Under the pieces are notes generated by a model. That model ran no database searches and was not told where the DNA came from. It saw only the letters and a list, made by a program, of their open reading frames with translations. This document shows, one piece after another, positions 62,125-64,000 of a stretch of 64,000 nucleotides of DNA. Both the position numbers and the translations under genes were made by a program. Origin of the DNA: Clavaria fumosa (lineage: Eukaryota > Basidiomycota > Agaricomycetes > Agaricales > Clavariaceae); assembly GCA_951802425.1 (NCBI GenBank), contig OX637794.1, positions 1,178,001 to 1,242,000 on the forward strand. The letters run 5' to 3'. Each line of letters opens with the position of its first letter. Position 1 is the stretch's first letter.

Positions 62125-64000
62125 TCCTCCTCCTCACTTCCATCACTTGCACTTCTAGACTCTCTGCTTGATCCAACTTCCCCTGATTCCAGTATGTAGC
62201 TGCCAGATTGGCAATACTTGACAAAGTGTCTGGGTGTTCTGGCCCAAAGATCCTTTTCCTCACTTCCATCACTTGCACTTCTAGACTCTCTGCTTGATCC
62301 AACTTCCCCTGATTCCAGTATGTGGCTGCCAGATTGGCAATACTTGACAAAGTGTCTGGGTGTTCTGGCCCAAGTATCCTCTTCCTCACTTCCACCACTT
62401 GCACTTCTAGACTCTCTGCTTGATCCAGCTTCCCCTGATTCCAGTATGTGGCTGCCAGATTGGCAATACTTGACAAAGTGTCTGGGTGTTCTGGCCCAAG
62501 TATCCTTTTCCTCACTTCCATCACTTGCACTGCTAGACTCTCTGCTTGATCCAACTTCCCCTGATTCCTGTATGTGGCTGCCAGATTGGTGATACTTTCC
62601 AAAGTGTCTGGGTGTTCTGGCCCAAGCATTCTCTTCCTCACTTCCACCACTTGCACTTGTAGACTCTCTGCTTGATCCAACTTCCCCTGATTCCTGTATG
62701 TGGCTGCCAGATTGACAATACTTTTCAAAGTGTCTGGGTGTTCTGGCCCAAGTATCCTCTTCCTCACTTCCACCACTTGCACTTCTAGACTCTCTGCTTG
62801 ATCCAGCTTCCCCTGATTCCTGTATGTGGCTGCCAGATTGGCAATACTTGACAAAGTGTCTGGGTGTTCTGGCCCAAGGATCCTTTTCCTCACTTCCATC
62901 ACTTGCACTTCTAGACTCTCTGCTTGATCCAACTTCCCCTGATTCCAGTATGTGGCTGCCAGATTGGCAATACTTGACAAAGTGTCTGGGTGTTCTGGCC
63001 CAAGTATCCTTTTCCTCACTTCCACCACTTGCACTTCTAGACTCTCTGCTTGATCCAACTTCCCCTGATTCCAGTATGTGGCTGCCAGATTGGCAATACT
63101 TGACAAAGTGTCTGGGTGTTCTGGCCCAAGTATCCTCTTCCTCACTTCCATCACTTGCACATTTAGACTCTCTGCTTCATCCAACTTCCCCTGACTCCAG
63201 TATGTGGCTGCCAGATTGGCAATATTTTTCAATGTATCTGGGTGTTCTGGCCCAAGTATCCTCTTCCTCAGTTCCATCATTTGCACTTCTAGACTCTCTG
63301 CTTGATCCAACTTCCCCTGATTCCTGTATGTGGCTGCCAGATTGGTGATACTTTTCAAAGTGTCTGGGTGTTCTGGCCCAAGTATCCTCTTCCTCACTTC
63401 CATCACTTGCACTTCTAGACTCTCTGCTTGATCCAACTTCCCCTGATTCCAGTATGTGGCTGCCAGATTGGCAATACTTGACAAAGTGTCTGGGTGTTCT
63501 GGCCCAAGTATCCTCTTCCTCACTTCCATCACTTGCACTTCTAGACTCTCTGCTTGATCCAACTTCCCCTGATTCCAGTATGTAGCTGCCAGATTGGCAA
63601 TACTTGACAAAGTGTCTGGGTGTTCTGGCCCAAGTATTCTCTTCCTCACTTCCATCACTTGCACTTCTAGACTCTCTGCTTGATCCAACTTCCCCTGATT
63701 CTTGTATGTAGCTGCCAGATTGGAAATACTTGACAAAGTGTCTGGGTGTTCTGGCCCAAGCATCCTTTTCCTCACTTCCACCACTTGCACTTCTAGACTC
63801 TCTGCTTGATCCAACTTCCCCTGATTCCAGTATGTGGCTGCCAGATTGGCAATACTTTTCAAAGTGTCTGGGTGTTCTGGCCCAAGCATCCTCTTCCTCA
63901 CTTCCATCACTTGCACTTCTAGACTCTCTGCTTGATTCAACTTCCCCTGATTCCTGTATGTGGATGCCAGATTGGCAATACTTTCCAAAGTGTCTGGGTG
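62125..64000 (-). CDS. TPR-repeat protein (NLR-type C-terminal sensor), partial
   Basis: The frame is open from the window edge to the Copia insertion, with about 15 tandem tetratricopeptide repeats of 42 residues (consensus GPEHPDTLSSIANLAATYWN then QGKLDQAESLEVQVMEVRKR). Such kinesin-light-chain-like TPR arrays are typical sensor ends of fungal NLR/STAND proteins (effector, NACHT or NB-ARC, repeats). The nucleotide-binding part would lie beyond 64000 and is not seen. Units are nearly identical at the DNA level (126 bp); polymorphism is concentrated at a few codons (SSI/KSI/ESI, TYW/TYR, VME/VVE). The gene continues at 57157 and 56885 across the two insertions, ending at 56716, so it is disrupted here. 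Confidence 0.85.

Noticed and set aside
62218..63348. Plus-strand frames of 124-174 codons
   Set aside because: Antisense shadows of the 126-bp TPR repeats.

Overview
The window looks like a repeat-dense region of a filamentous basidiomycete (Agaricomycetes) genome. The reasons are the multi-exon genes with introns of about 50 nt, a KDZ-superfamily transposase with its cysteine cluster, chromodomain-bearing Ty3/Gypsy elements, Helitron remnants, and an NLR-type TPR gene with near-identical 126-bp repeats. No species is claimed.

Nearly all of the 64 kb is explained by nested transposons, and most insertion boundaries can be read from target-site duplications (TSDs). The oldest layer is a Helitron Rep/helicase gene on the minus strand, now in pieces at 3377-3961, 14814-16187 and possibly beyond 55400. 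It is split by two large inverted-repeat elements. The first is a 10.9-kb element (3962-14813, 9-bp TSD TGCTTGTTT) with GC-rich minisatellite arms and no recognisable transposase. The second is a 39-kb KDZ element (16188-55399, 7-bp TSD CACGGTG) whose arms carry a 43-bp satellite.

Inside these hosts sit three copies of one Tf1/sushi-like chromovirus: Gypsy-1 at 4491-10115 (TSD AAATA), Gypsy-2 at 16450-22044 (TSD GATAT) and Gypsy-3 at 22379-41785 (TSD ATAGG). Gypsy-3 is itself interrupted by a 13.2-kb long-LTR Ty3/Gypsy-type element (25438-38601; LTRs of 2.6 and 3.0 kb) and by a 601-bp hAT-type MITE (40517-41117, TSD GTTGAGGA). A solo LTR of the same chromovirus (60170-60460, TSD GTCAT) interrupts a Copia element (57158-62124, TSD TCCTC). 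That Copia element interrupts a minus-strand TPR gene (56716 to beyond 64000), which also carries a 170-bp TG...CA insertion (56886-57055, TSD TAGAC).

Without its insertions the KDZ element would be about 14 kb. It carries three multi-exon genes: an unrecognised minus-strand gene (43736-46381), a PHD-finger-like gene (48563-50216) and the KDZ transposase (50833-54475). The first lies on one side of a foldback sequence (46425-47341), the other two on the opposite side. The transposase is intact in frame over eleven inferred exons apart from one TGA. Across the unrelated elements most in-frame stops are TGA, and where copies can be compared they replace CGA (CpG transitions). This points to 5-methylcytosine deamination of silenced repeats. 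The left edge (1-3186) holds two poorly supported hypothetical genes.
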